Positions 51,645-60,294 of a stretch of DNA of 64,000 bases are shown one piece after another. Position 1 is the first letter of the stretch; the number at the start of each line of letters is the position of its first letter. Origin of the DNA: Andreprevotia chitinilytica DSM 18519 (lineage in GTDB: Bacteria; Pseudomonadota; Gammaproteobacteria; Burkholderiales; Chitinibacteraceae). The notes beneath the pieces were generated by a model. The model had not been told where the DNA came from and made no database searches. It was given only the letters and a program-made list of their open reading frames with translations. The translations under genes and the position numbers were made by a program. The DNA lies in contig NZ_JONM01000009.1 in the NCBI RefSeq assembly GCF_000711875.1, positions 124,001-188,000 on the forward strand, written 5' to 3'.

Positions 51645-51756
51645 AGCGACGCTAGAAAACCCAGCGAAGCGGTGCTGGCAAGGCGTGCGAGCGCAGACAG
51701 TACGAAAGTACGGCAAGCGAAGCACAACGCCGCCAGCAGGGTTTTATGGCGTCGCT
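51645..51756. repeat. Long imperfect hairpin with GAAA loop
   Basis: AGCGACGC (51645-51652) pairs with GCGTCGCT (51749-51756). Inside, AAAACCC pairs with GGGTTTT and GCTGGC with GCCAGC, and the tip is GTAC-GAAA-GTAC. It abuts the stop codon of the CBS-domain gene. It could be a terminator, a repeat or a structured RNA. Confidence 0.55.
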
Positions 51757-53066
51757 TAGAGGCGAACGCCACCCAGCTTCGGATAGATCCGCACCAGCAC
51801 AATCCGCGGCCCGGTCATTTTCTTCACCACCGCATCGAACTGGGTGAACTCGATCCGTTGCCCTTCGCGCGGCAGATCGCCCAGCTTCCACAGGATCAGG
51901 CCGCCGACGCTGTCAGCGACATCCTGTTCGATATCGATACCCAACGCCCGCTCCAGTGTGAACACGGCCAGGCTGCCTTTGCCCATCAACGAGCCATCGT
52001 CGAGGCGAATCCAGTCGTTTTGTGTCTGGCGGTATTCGTCGCGGATTTCGCCGACTAGCGCGGCCAGCAGGTTATCCAGTGTGACGAAACCGACCGGCTG
52101 ACCATCCGCATGCGTCACCACTGCGAAATGCGGCGCGCCGCCACGGAAGCGACGGAACAACGCCATTGCCGACAGCTCAGGCGAAATCGTCACCACCGGC
52201 CGGGCCAGCGCAGCGAGTGACTCCGGCAAGCCAGCGCGCTGCATGGCAAAGAACACATCCTTGAGGTGGATCACGCCGACCACCGCGCCCTCGGCATTCA
52301 GCAAGGGATAACGGCTGTAACGCTGCTGCACCATGCGCTCGATATTCGCCTCCAGCGTGTCGGCCAGTGACAGCGCCACCACTTCGCCGAACGGGCGCAT
52401 CAGATCGGCCACATCCAGCTCACGGAAATCCAGCGCATGCGCCAGTACCCGCCATTCGTCGCTACTGAAATCGTCACTGGAGCGTGATGTGCGCAGGATC
52501 AGCTTGAGCTCGTCGGACGAATATTCGCTGTCGTGCGCGTGGCCGCCATCCAGCCTGAGCAAGCGCAGCACCTGATTGGCGCTGTGGTTCAGCAACCAGA
52601 TGCCCGGATACATCAGCCAGTAAAAGCCATACAGCGGCGCGGCAGTCCACAGGCCGATCTGCTCGGGCTTGCGAATCGCCATCGACTTGGGCGCCAGCTC
52701 GCCGACAACGATATGCAGATAGGAAATGGTGAAGAAAGCGAAGATGAACGAGATGCCGTGCACCAGCTCGGCCTTGTGGATGCCGGCCAGATTCAGCAGC
52801 GGTTCCAGCAGGCTGGCAAAGGCCGGCTCGCCAATCCAGCCCAGGCCGAGCGATGCCAGGGTGATGCCTAGCTGGCAGGCGGATAGATATGCATCCAGAT
52901 TGCCGTGCACCTTGGCCAGTAGCCGCCCGCGCCAGCCGTAGCGCTTGACGATGGCCTTGACGCGCGTGGCGCGGAGCTTGACGAGGCCGAACTCGGCCGC
53001 CACGAAAAATCCATTCAGCAGCACCAGCAACAGTGCCGCGACGATCAACAAAATATTACTACCCAT
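51756..53066 (-). CDS. CNNM/CorC-type membrane protein with CBS pair (hemolysin family)
   Basis: 436 residues. A DUF21/CNNM membrane domain with four hydrophobic segments (about 1-190: ILLIVAALLLVLLNGFFVAAEFGLVKLRATRVK, ELVHGISFIFAFFTISYLHIVVGELAPKSMAI) is followed by two CBS domains (about 215-340: DLMRPFGEVVALSLADTLE, then PVVTISPELSAMALFRRF). A CorC_HlyC domain ends the chain (about 350-436: DDGSLMGKGSLAVFTLERALG, then DAVVKKMTGPRIVLVRI). Such proteins are linked to magnesium or cobalt resistance and efflux; many carry the old name hemolysin without haemolytic activity. The domain order is textbook, so the family is certain though the ion is not. Confidence 0.93.
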   Translation of the reverse strand: MGSNILLIVAALLLVLLNGFFVAAEFGLVKLRATRVKAIVKRYGWRGRLLAKVHGNLDAYLSACQLGITLASLGLGWIGEPAFASLLEPLLNLAGIHKAELVHGISFIFAFFTISYLHIVVGELAPKSMAIRKPEQIGLWTAAPLYGFYWLMYPGIWLLNHSANQVLRLLRLDGGHAHDSEYSSDELKLILRTSRSSDDFSSDEWRVLAHALDFRELDVADLMRPFGEVVALSLADTLEANIERMVQQRYSRYPLLNAEGAVVGVIHLKDVFFAMQRAGLPESLAALARPVVTISPELSAMALFRRFRGGAPHFAVVTHADGQPVGFVTLDNLLAALVGEIRDEYRQTQNDWIRLDDGSLMGKGSLAVFTLERALGIDIEQDVADSVGGLILWKLGDLPREGQRIEFTQFDAVVKKMTGPRIVLVRIYPKLGGVRL

Positions 53067-53156
53067 GATGTGCGCCGGACGGCGCTAGACCCTTGGTAAC
53101 GAGAAGGCCTCTCATTGTGCCGGAGGATCGGTGCGTCGTCGCGCTGGCGAATCCAG

Positions 53157-53453
53157 TCAAATTGCCACGTTGGCGATCTGGCGGTGCTCCGCCACTACCT
53201 CGTCGACGATCACGCGCAGCACGCGCTCGGCCACTTGCGGCGGTACGGCATTCAGCTCGGCCAGTGCGGTAATGCGCTGGGTTTGCGCCGCTTCCCGGGC
53301 GGGATCGCTGGGCGGCAACTGATGGGTTTTCTTGAGCTGGCCCACTTCACGCGTCAGCGCAAAACGGCGGGCCAACAGCGCAACCAACTCCGCATCGAGC
53401 GCATCGATACGCTCGCGCAGTTGGGTCAATTGGTCGGTGGCGGATTGAGTCAT
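53157..53453 (-). CDS. Chorismate mutase, AroQ type
   Basis: 98-residue all-helical chorismate mutase (chorismate to prephenate). It has LRERIDALDAELVALLARRFALTREVGQLKKTHQLPPSDPAREAAQTQRI with the catalytic Arg and Lys positions (R14, R30, K41 by rough count) and a C-terminal VAERVLRVIVDEVVAEHRQIA. No signal peptide is present, so it is cytoplasmic. It stands alone between the CNNM gene and the sulfonate operon. It could be a stand-alone mutase or, as in pseudomonads (PchB-like), have a side pyruvate-lyase activity. No siderophore genes are near. Confidence 0.9.
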   Translation of the reverse strand: MTQSATDQLTQLRERIDALDAELVALLARRFALTREVGQLKKTHQLPPSDPAREAAQTQRITALAELNAVPPQVAERVLRVIVDEVVAEHRQIANVAI

Positions 53454-53522
53454 GACAAGCCTTGATTGCAGCGAAAATCAAATTGTAGCCCGGACAATAG
53501 ACTCAGCACGCTCTGAACATCG

Positions 53523-54698
53523 TCATGAATAGAACGACGGCTTCGGCACTTCACCCGTCACCAGCCAGCGCCCCAGATCGCGTTTCTTGTAATCGACCGG
53601 ATCGTGCAGCGTATGCGTACGCAGGTTGCGCCAGTAGCGATCAAAGCCAAACCGCGCCGCCGTGGCCCGTGCACCGGTCTGTTCGAAGATGTCGTTCACG
53701 ATGGCGAGCCCGGCGCGGCTGGCGATGATTTTTGCCTCTGCCACCGCCACGGCAATCTCACCGCGCTGTTCGGGCGTCAGTGCCTCGCCCTGCCGCCAGC
53801 CACGCTCGAAGGCATCCGCGGCATCATCGGCCAAACGCAGCGCCGCTTTCAGATCGACCCACAATTCGGCGTAGCGCTGCTGCAGGAACGGATCATCGGC
53901 CGCATGCGCCAGCCCGCTATTGATCCACGGCCGGGCGTCGGTGCGGGTATGCGCCAGCGCTGCCTCCAACGCGCCTCGCGCAATGCCGACATAGAGATTG
54001 ACCAGGATCAGCTGCGCCAGCAGCGGTCGCAAGGTGGAGCGCGGCGTAGACAGCGGCCCCGGTGGGCCGAGCACTTCGGCATCGGCGATAAACAGCCGCT
54101 CGAACGCCACCGTGCCGCTATCGGTCTGGCGCTGGCCCATGTTGTCCCAATCCTGCCGGATATCGATGCCGGCCCGCGTGCTTTCCACGCCAGCCACGAT
54201 CAGCCCGCCGCCATCCGCACGCGCTGCAGACAGCATCAGCCGATCCGAATCAGTCGCGCCGGAGCAGAAGGTCTTCACGCCCTCGACCAGATAACCGCCC
54301 TCCACCTTGGTAGCAATCGCCTGATTCGCCACCGCGTTCATCGCATTGCCCCAAAACCAGTTCTGCCGCGCCGTGCCGGCCAAGAGATCGCGCTGTTGCT
54401 GCGGATTGGCAAACAGCAACACGGTGGCGACTTGCAGGTGCTGGAACGCGAACAGATGCGCAAGCGAGCTATCGACTTCCGCAATGCGCCGCACGATGGC
54501 GAGCACATCCGGCCAGCTCGCTTCATCGCCGCCGAAGTCACGCGGCACGGCGATTTTCAGCAAGCCGGAATCACGCAACAGATCACGCTCGCGTTTGGCG
54601 GTGCCACCGGCCCGGTCGCGCGCGATGGCGGTTTGGGCGAAGTCGGCGGTGAGGGATTCGACGATGGCGGCGTAATCGGAGTGGATGGATTGGGGCAT
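53523..54698 (-). CDS. DszC/SfnB-type flavin-dependent oxidoreductase (acyl-CoA dehydrogenase fold)
   Basis: 391 residues with the acyl-CoA-dehydrogenase fold but the SfnB/DszC variant. Landmarks are LLRDSGLLKIAVPRDFGGDEASWPDVLAIVRRIAEVDSSLAHLFAFQHLQ, FWGNAMNAVANQAIATKVEGGYLVEGVKTFCSGATDSDRL, NLYVGIARGALEAALAHTRTDARPW, and DRYWRNLRTHTLHDPVDYKKRDLG with a catalytic-type His at the end. Enzymes of this group oxygenate organosulfur compounds with reduced flavin. It is the last gene of a sulfonate-type ABC operon, so sulfur scavenging is likely. AGGAAA lies ahead of the ATG at 54698. A flavin reductase partner is not in the window. Confidence 0.88.
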   Translation of the reverse strand: MPQSIHSDYAAIVESLTADFAQTAIARDRAGGTAKRERDLLRDSGLLKIAVPRDFGGDEASWPDVLAIVRRIAEVDSSLAHLFAFQHLQVATVLLFANPQQQRDLLAGTARQNWFWGNAMNAVANQAIATKVEGGYLVEGVKTFCSGATDSDRLMLSAARADGGGLIVAGVESTRAGIDIRQDWDNMGQRQTDSGTVAFERLFIADAEVLGPPGPLSTPRSTLRPLLAQLILVNLYVGIARGALEAALAHTRTDARPWINSGLAHAADDPFLQQRYAELWVDLKAALRLADDAADAFERGWRQGEALTPEQRGEIAVAVAEAKIIASRAGLAIVNDIFEQTGARATAARFGFDRYWRNLRTHTLHDPVDYKKRDLGRWLVTGEVPKPSFYS

Positions 54699-54765
54699 GA
54701 GTGTTTCCTGAAATCTGTTTCAACATGGATTGAGCGACCCGTAGCCCGAAGGGCTGTGCCCGATA

Positions 54766-55620
54766 TCAATGCATCTGCCCCTGCCACGGCACCAGCCGTC
54801 GCTGCAACGCCCGCAAGCCCAACTCCAGCGTGAACGCAATCAGCGCAATGACGACGATGCCCAGCACCACCACATCCGTCACCAAAAACTGCGCCGCCGA
54901 CTGCACCATGAAGCCCAGCCCGCGCGTGGCGGCAACCAGCTCGGCTGCCACCAGCGTGGACCAGCCGGCACCGAGGCCGATGCGAATGCCAGTGAGAATG
55001 TCCGGCAAGGCACTCGGCAGCACCACCTGTGCAATCAGCTGCCAACGGCTTGCGCCCAGCGATTGGGCGGCACGCACGCGGGAGGGATCGACATTGCGCA
55101 CGCCGGTGGCGGTGGAAATCGCAATCGGCGCGAAGATCGCCAGATAGATCAGCAGGATTTTCGATAGCTCGCCGATGCCGAACCAGATCACGATCAGCGG
55201 CAGATAAGCCAGCGGCGGGATCGGCCGGTAGAACTCGATCAGCGGATCAAGCACGCCACGCGCCTTGCGCGACAAACCGATTGCCAGCCCGACCGGCACG
55301 GCGAACAGCACGGCTGCGAGCAGCGCGGTCACGATGCGGAACAGGCTCGCGCCCAAGTGCTGCCACAACGTGGCATCCATATAGCCCTTGGTGGCCGTGA
55401 GCCAGAGCTTGGCGAGCACGGCTTGCGGTGAGGGCAGGAACAAGGGCTGGATCAGGCCGGCGGTGGTGATGGCCCACCACAGTGCGAGCAAGACGCCGAG
55501 GGTGGCGAGGCTGATGCGGAGTGTGGTGGTTGGTTTGGCGGTCGGCGTGACAACCTGATGGGGCGCCGGCTCGGGCGGCGTAAATATGGCCTCGTCGAGG
55601 GACAGTTCGGATGTGGTCAT
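54766..55620 (-). CDS. tauC: Taurine/sulfonate ABC transporter permease
   Basis: 284 residues of the TauC/SsuC family with about six hydrophobic segments (first about 38-56: SLATLGVLLALWWAITTAGL). Hallmarks are LFLPSPQAVLAKLWLTATKGYMDATLWQHLGASLFRIV, DPLIEFYRPIPPLAYLPLIVIWFGIGELSKILLIYLAIFAPIAISTATGVRNVDPSRVRAAQSLGASRWQ (EAA loop) and LVAAELVAATRGLGFMV. ATG 55620 follows GAGGAAAA; the open frame upstream is not protein-like. It pairs with the ATPase and binding-protein genes upstream. The TauC-like name rests on closeness to taurine permeases; alkanesulfonate cannot be excluded. Confidence 0.88.
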   Translation of the reverse strand: MTTSELSLDEAIFTPPEPAPHQVVTPTAKPTTTLRISLATLGVLLALWWAITTAGLIQPLFLPSPQAVLAKLWLTATKGYMDATLWQHLGASLFRIVTALLAAVLFAVPVGLAIGLSRKARGVLDPLIEFYRPIPPLAYLPLIVIWFGIGELSKILLIYLAIFAPIAISTATGVRNVDPSRVRAAQSLGASRWQLIAQVVLPSALPDILTGIRIGLGAGWSTLVAAELVAATRGLGFMVQSAAQFLVTDVVVLGIVVIALIAFTLELGLRALQRRLVPWQGQMH

Positions 55621-55766
55621 AACGTTTTCCTCAAATCTTGCGGCGGCGGCTTGCCGTTCTCCCCTCGCCCTCGCGTGCAAGGCTTTAGCCTTGCCCAGCT
55701 ATTAGTGGGAGAGGAGCCGGGGGAGAGGGTACCGGTCAAGAGCAATGTCCTTAACAAGCCCCCTCA

Positions 55767-55790
55767 CCCTCTCCCACAAGTGGGAGAGGG
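55767..55790. repeat. Palindrome, CCCTCTCCCAC family, second copy
   Basis: An 11-base stem with AA loop, as at 5128-5153. A degenerate arm (AGTGGGAGAGGAGCCGGGGG) lies 50 bases upstream at about 55704-55728. It lies between the ATPase and permease genes. Confidence 0.8.
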
Positions 55791-55823
55791 GACTAGTAAG
55801 CGCAGCGGAGAGCTGCATTGTTA

Positions 55824-56624
55824 TTAGCTACCTGCACTGACAGACCGATTCGCAAACACCCGCCGCAACACATGCTCCCGCGTCTCGATGAATTGCGGAT
55901 CAGACTTGATGCTGCGGGCCGGCTCGCCAGCGGCGTAACGCCGGCCGAAATGAAGGCTCAGCCGTTCGACGATGCGACCGGGCCGAGGCGACATCAGCAC
56001 CAGATCGGTGGCAAGGAACACGGCCTCTTCGATGTCATGCGTGATCAGCAGCACCCGCTTGCCGGTCTGCTGCCACAGCCGCAGCAACAACTCCTGCATT
56101 TGTTCGCGGGTAAATGCATCGAGCGCGCCAAAGGGTTCGTCCATCAACAACACTTGCGGATCAGCTGCCAAAGCGCGCGCCAACCCGACCCGCTGGCGCA
56201 TGCCGCCGGATAACTCCCACACGCGATGCTGCTCGAAACCAGCCAGATCGACTTGCGCCAGCACGGCCCTCGCCCGCGCCTCTCGCTCGTGCTTTGGCGC
56301 ACCGCGCAACTTGAGGCCAAAGGCAACGTTGTCGAGCACGTTCAGCCAGGGCAACAAGGCGTCGTCCTGAAACACCACCCCGCGTTCCGCGCCGGGGCCA
56401 TCGATATCGCGATCGCCGAGCGTGATGCGGCCGAAGGTGGGCGTGACAAAGCCGGCGATCGCGTTCAGCAAGCTGGTCTTGCCACAACCGGACGGGCCAA
56501 GCGCGACGACGAGGTTGTCGGCATCGATGCGTAGCGAGACATCATGCAGCGCGGCTTCATTGCTGCCGCTGCCGGGGTAGCGGATGGAGAGGTGATCAAC
56601 GATCAGGCTGGGGGAGTTGGGCAT
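55824..56624 (-). CDS. tauB: Taurine/sulfonate ABC transporter ATPase
   Basis: A 266-residue single ABC ATPase: [20 protein letters not shown] (Walker A, about 40-48), [20 protein letters not shown], signature [15 protein letters not shown] and [19 protein letters not shown], and [25 protein letters not shown]. The ALLPWL and PGRI elements are typical of TauB/SsuB/nitrate-type ATPases. I take ATG 56624; an in-frame GTG at 56645 is possible. The operon order binding protein, ATPase, permease, flavoprotein matches tau-type clusters. A repeat-rich gap of 203 bases separates the ATPase and permease genes. Confidence 0.9.
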   Translation of the reverse strand: MPNSPSLIVDHLSIRYPGSGSNEAALHDVSLRIDADNLVVALGPSGCGKTSLLNAIAGFVTPTFGRITLGDRDIDGPGAERGVVFQDDALLPWLNVLDNVAFGLKLRGAPKHEREARARAVLAQVDLAGFEQHRVWELSGGMRQRVGLARALAADPQVLLMDEPFGALDAFTREQMQELLLRLWQQTGKRVLLITHDIEEAVFLATDLVLMSPRPGRIVERLSLHFGRRYAAGEPARSIKSDPQFIETREHVLRRVFANRSVSAGS

Positions 56625-56691
56625 GGGGGATTCCGTGGGAACCACTTGGTAACTCTTGAGAGACGATTCACTTCATTCTCCGCGCACAGTT

Positions 56692-56786
56692 CCCCCCTTT
56701 TTGAAGGGGGGCTAGGGGGGATTTCTGCGGCACCTCAATTTGGGATGACGTCGAAATCCCCCTCAATCCCCCTTCACAAAGGGGGA
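56692..56786. repeat. REP-like inverted repeat, CCCCCTTTTTGAAGG family
   Basis: The left arm (56692-56723, CCCCCTTTTTGAAGGGGGG then AGGGGGGATTTC) and the right arm (56752-56786, GAAATCCCCCTCAATCCCCC then AAAGGGGGA) are inverse to each other and self-complementary. It separates the binding-protein gene from the ATPase gene of the sulfonate operon. Confidence 0.75.
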
Positions 56787-56850
56787 AGTAACACCTGAAG
56801 CGCTTCGAATACACGGTTTTGCAAGATCGTAAGCAGGCTCTTGGGTGGCC

Positions 56851-57840
56851 CTACTTCGCCGCTACCTTCGCGTACTTCCCATCCACATACGGCGCGTAAT
56901 CCGGCTGCACGGCTTCCACCTTGCCCTGCTCCTTCAAGAAGCCGGAGGTATCGGCAATCGCCTTGGCAATCGACGGGCCGAGAATCTTCGCTTGCTCGCT
57001 GGCAACCGGATAACCGTTGCCTTCCAGCAGCGCGGCGATTTCCTCCGGCTTGGCACCGGTGATGCGGGCGATCTTCTCGATGTTGCCGGCGCTGCCGCTG
57101 AATGCCTTCGGATTGGCGCGGTAATCGGCGTAGGCCTTGAGGGTGATCCTGGCGAATTGCTGCACGAATTGGGGGTTCTTCTCGGCGAAGTCCTTGCGCA
57201 CGATCCACGCATCAAAGGTTGGTGCGCCCCACTTGGCGACGTCGGTCGACGTCACCAGCAGCTTTCCGTTTTCCTTGGCCTTGCCCAGCGCCGGGTCCCA
57301 CACGTAGGCGGCATCGATATCACCACGCTGCCAGGCTGCCGTGATCTCGGACGGGCGCAGGTTGACGATCTGGACCTTGGTCGGATCGATTTTCCAGTGC
57401 TTGAGCGCAGCCAGCAGGCTGTAGTGGGTGGTGGAAACAAAGGGCACGGCGATCTTCTTGCCGATGAGATCGGCCGGCTTGGCAATGCCAGCGCCGTTAC
57501 GCACCACCAGCGCCTCGGCCGAGCCGATCTGCGCAGCGATCAGGAAGGTCTGCACCGGCAAGCCCTTGCTGGCAGCAGCAGCGAGCGGGCTGGAGCCCAC
57601 ATAGCCGATCTGCACATCGCCCGAAGCAACGGCGGCGATCACTTCCGAGCCGCTTTCAAACTTGCGCCAGTTGATCTTGCTGCCGGTGGCTTTTTCATAC
57701 GCACCGTCGGCCTGGGCAACCTTGGCCGGCTCGACGGTGGTCTGGTAGGCGATGGTCACCTCGTCGGCGGCGTGTGCGGTGGCGAAACCAGCCAGTGCCA
57801 AGACGGGTAGCAATGCTTTAAGGCGGGAGAGTTTGAACAT
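56851..57840 (-). CDS. tauA: Taurine-binding periplasmic protein
   Basis: A 329-residue binding protein of the SsuA/TauA family. The signal peptide is MFKLSRLKALLPVLALAGFATAHA. Features are VTIAYQTTVEPAKVAQADGAYEKATGSKINWRKFESGSEVIAAVASGDVQIGYVGSSPLAAAASKGLPVQTF, IAVPFVSTTHYSLLAAL and DIDAAYVWDPALGKAKENGK. The FESGSEV and GYVGSSP elements are TauA hallmarks. ATG 57840 follows AAAGGAC. It is the first gene of the operon; the 141-base upstream gap is strikingly AT-rich and holds a candidate regulator site. Taurine is the likeliest ligand. The dioxygenase TauD that usually follows is absent, replaced by the flavoprotein at 53523-54698. Confidence 0.9.
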   Translation of the reverse strand: MFKLSRLKALLPVLALAGFATAHAADEVTIAYQTTVEPAKVAQADGAYEKATGSKINWRKFESGSEVIAAVASGDVQIGYVGSSPLAAAASKGLPVQTFLIAAQIGSAEALVVRNGAGIAKPADLIGKKIAVPFVSTTHYSLLAALKHWKIDPTKVQIVNLRPSEITAAWQRGDIDAAYVWDPALGKAKENGKLLVTSTDVAKWGAPTFDAWIVRKDFAEKNPQFVQQFARITLKAYADYRANPKAFSGSAGNIEKIARITGAKPEEIAALLEGNGYPVASEQAKILGPSIAKAIADTSGFLKEQGKVEAVQPDYAPYVDGKYAKVAAK

Positions 57841-57935
57841 GGGTCGTCCTTTGCAATGGTGTTGGATGCAGCCCTGTGCCAACGCAGGCGGGCCGTTCTG
57901 GTCACCAATCTAACAACGGCAAATGATGACAAAAA

Positions 57936-57972
57936 GGAATATTAAATTTAATTTATATTCTATATATTTATA
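57936..57972. promoter_or_regulatory. AT-rich control region of the sulfonate operon
   Basis: GGAATATTAAA (57936-57946), the palindrome ATTAAATTTAAT (57941-57952) and further A/T-only sequence to 57972. Similar GGAATATWAAA sequence lies upstream of the cystine-type binding protein (32665) and, inverted, of the DUF2325 gene (61970-61979). Candidate CysB/Cbl-type sites. Confidence 0.4.
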
Positions 57973-57981
57973 TAAAACCGA

Positions 57982-58956
57982 TTACAAGCGATCCAACGCA
58001 ATCGCATACACACTTGCCGCCGTCTTGATCGGGTCGTGCCGCACGATGCCATCGGTAAAGCTGGCAATGCGTGAGCGGATCACCTGCACGCCCAGCGCCT
58101 CCAGCCGCTCGAAGTCGTTGCGCACCACGGTGGCATTTTCGGCGCGATAACGCGCCAGCACGTGTTCGGGGATGGCTTCATCGTTGACGATGATCTTGCA
58201 CACCGGGCTCAGCCCGTGTTCGGCCAGCGCCTGCAAGTGGTCCGCCGCGCTATAGCCGTCGGTTTCGCCGGCCTCGGTCATGATGTTGCAGACGTAGACC
58301 TTGTCCGCATGGATATTGCCTTCAATGGCAGCGGCAATTTCGGGCAGCAAGATGTTGGGGAGCACGCTGGTGTAAAGGCTGCCGGGGCCGAAGACGATCA
58401 CGTCCGCATCGCGGATTGCCTGCACGGCGGCGGGCACGGCGGTAACCGGGGCATCGTAGAACACGCGGCGGATAGGGCTGCCTTGAGTGGCGAGTTGCGA
58501 TTCGCCGGTGACGATGCGGCCATCCAGCAACTCGGCTTTGAGCACGGTGGCCACCGGGGAAACCGGGTAGACGCGGCCCTTGATATTCAACACCGTACCC
58601 ATGTTCTCGATGGCCTGCACGAAGTCGCCGTGAGTGAGCGAATACATGGCGTAGATCAGCAGATTGCCGAGCGAGTGGCCATCCAGGTAGTGCTCTTCTT
58701 CGGTAGCGAAACGGAACTGCAGCAGATCGCTGATCACCGATTCGGCTTCAGAAAGAGATACCAAAACATTGCGGATATCGCCTGGTGGCGGCATGCGGAA
58801 CTCGCGCTGCAGCTTGCCGGAACTCCCCCCGTCGTCCGCCACCGTGACGATGGCGGTGATTTCCACCGGAAAATGCTTGAGTCCGCGCAACACTGCCGAC
58901 AAACCCGTCCCGCCGCCAATCGCCACCACGCGCGGATGATGCTCTCTAACCACCAC
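57982..58956 (-). CDS. yvcK: YvcK/CofD-family gluconeogenesis factor-like protein
   Basis: 324 residues. VVAIGGGTGLSAVLRGLKHFPVEITAIVTVADDGGSSGKL is the unmistakable N-terminus of YvcK. Further family parts are PPPGDIRNVLVSL, GHSLGNLLIYAMYSLTHGDFVQAI, VIVFGPGSLYTSVLPNILLPEIAAAI and YVCNIMTEAGETDGYSAADHL. YvcK proteins bind UDP-sugars and influence carbon use, cell shape and peptidoglycan synthesis in Bacillus; the role in betaproteobacteria is less clear. The start is probably GTG 58956 (AGGGG four bases before), since no ATG gives the conserved N-terminus. It does not look co-transcribed with its neighbours. Confidence 0.93.
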   Translation of the reverse strand: MVVREHHPRVVAIGGGTGLSAVLRGLKHFPVEITAIVTVADDGGSSGKLQREFRMPPPGDIRNVLVSLSEAESVISDLLQFRFATEEEHYLDGHSLGNLLIYAMYSLTHGDFVQAIENMGTVLNIKGRVYPVSPVATVLKAELLDGRIVTGESQLATQGSPIRRVFYDAPVTAVPAAVQAIRDADVIVFGPGSLYTSVLPNILLPEIAAAIEGNIHADKVYVCNIMTEAGETDGYSAADHLQALAEHGLSPVCKIIVNDEAIPEHVLARYRAENATVVRNDFERLEALGVQVIRSRIASFTDGIVRHDPIKTAASVYAIALDRL

Positions 58957-59042
58957 GATCCCCTTGGGTTCTCCCCTGTGCGGGCGTCATTCTATGTCGG
59001 TTGGGTATGTGACGGATGCGTGATCCGTCACACGGCGCTACA

Positions 59043-60170
59043 TCACGACAGCGACGCGCCAAACAAGTGGCCCAAGCCAAAGGTCAGCGCGGCAGCGGCG
59101 GTGCCGGTCAGCATTTGCCGACCCGCCGAATACCAGACGGGGCGGCCGTTGAACAGCGAAGTCACCGCGCCGATGCCCACGAGCGCCAGGGCGCTGAGCA
59201 GCAGACTGACGACCATGGCCGTGGTGCCGGTCGCAAAGACGAACGGTAGCACCGGCACGGCCGCGCCAAACGCGAACAACAGAAACGACGTCGTCGCCAC
59301 GCGCCACGGATTGCCGCCCAGCTCGTTCGGGTCGATGCCGAGTTCTTCACGCGCCAGGGCATCGAGGGCGGTTTCGGGGTTTTGCATCATCTGGGCGGCG
59401 AGGTGTTCGGCGTCTTCCTTGGCCATGCCCTTGGCGCGGTAGATCAGCGCCAGCTCGTGCTGCTCGGCCAGCGGGGTTTGCTCCAGTTCCTCGGCTTCTT
59501 TCGCCAGCTGCGACGTTGCCAGCTCGCGGGCATTCGTCACCGACAGCCACTCACCCAGCGCCATCGAACACGCCCCGGCCAGCAATCCAGCGATGCCCGT
59601 CAGCAGGATGACCTTGGCGGCGACACCCGCACCGGCAATGCCCATCACCAGACAGAAATTCGACACCAGACCATCGTTGGCCCCCAGCACCGCCGCACGC
59701 AGATCGTTGCCAGACGACGCGCCGTGATGCCAAGGCTCGGCATTGGCGATGGTCGAACCGTCCGCCCCATGCCGCCCTCCCCGGCCCGCCACCGCCTGCA
59801 CAATGGCCGCATGGCCGCGCTCTTCGGTCGACAGCAGGGCGGCATCAGGCTGGCCGGCGTACTTATTGCGGTCGGCATATTCAGCGGCGGCGACGGTAGA
59901 CATCACGAAACCGGGGCCGAACCAGCGCACCAGACGGCGCAGCAGGCGGGTACGGAAATCGGGCTTGAACGCCGGCACCGTCACGCCGGCCCGTTGCAAA
60001 CGCTGCTGCCACACCCGCGCATGCCCGCGTTCGGATTCGGCGAGCTGGCGGAAGATGTCCTGCCGGTTGGGGTCGCGATCAACATCGGCCAGCACGTCAT
60101 ACAGCGCCGCGCCATTCATTTCGTCATGCCAGTTACGCAGGAAACGGCGGGTGTTGGCGGGGTCGGTCAT
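59043..60170 (-). CDS. Rubrerythrin-VIT1 fusion (MbfA-like) iron/manganese transporter
   Basis: 375 residues. The N-terminal ferritin-like domain (about 1-140) has metal-binding Glu/His patterns FLRNWHDEMNGAALYDVLAD, LAESERGHARVWQQRL, AAEYADRNKYAG and LSTEERGHAAIVQAV. The C-terminal VIT1/CCC1 domain (about 150-375) has five hydrophobic segments with LRAAVLGANDGLVSNFCLVMGIAGAG, LLAGACSMALGEWLSVTNARELA and ELGIDPNELGGNPWRVATTSFLLFAFGAAVPVLPFV. The fusion matches the membrane-bound ferritin MbfA, an iron (or manganese) exporter of proteobacteria that protects against peroxide. AAAGGA precedes the ATG at 60170. No Fur or Irr box was identified. Confidence 0.9.
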   Translation of the reverse strand: MTDPANTRRFLRNWHDEMNGAALYDVLADVDRDPNRQDIFRQLAESERGHARVWQQRLQRAGVTVPAFKPDFRTRLLRRLVRWFGPGFVMSTVAAAEYADRNKYAGQPDAALLSTEERGHAAIVQAVAGRGGRHGADGSTIANAEPWHHGASSGNDLRAAVLGANDGLVSNFCLVMGIAGAGVAAKVILLTGIAGLLAGACSMALGEWLSVTNARELATSQLAKEAEELEQTPLAEQHELALIYRAKGMAKEDAEHLAAQMMQNPETALDALAREELGIDPNELGGNPWRVATTSFLLFAFGAAVPVLPFVFATGTTAMVVSLLLSALALVGIGAVTSLFNGRPVWYSAGRQMLTGTAAAALTFGLGHLFGASLS

Positions 60171-60294
60171 GGGGGGAATCCTTTCGGAACGGGCTTTAAG
60201 CTTGTCTGCAGAATAACTGCGCCATTAATTCAGCGCGAAAAGGCGATGCTGCCATCCCCCTTCCGCGAAGGGGGGATGGTGACATTGGCAACGC

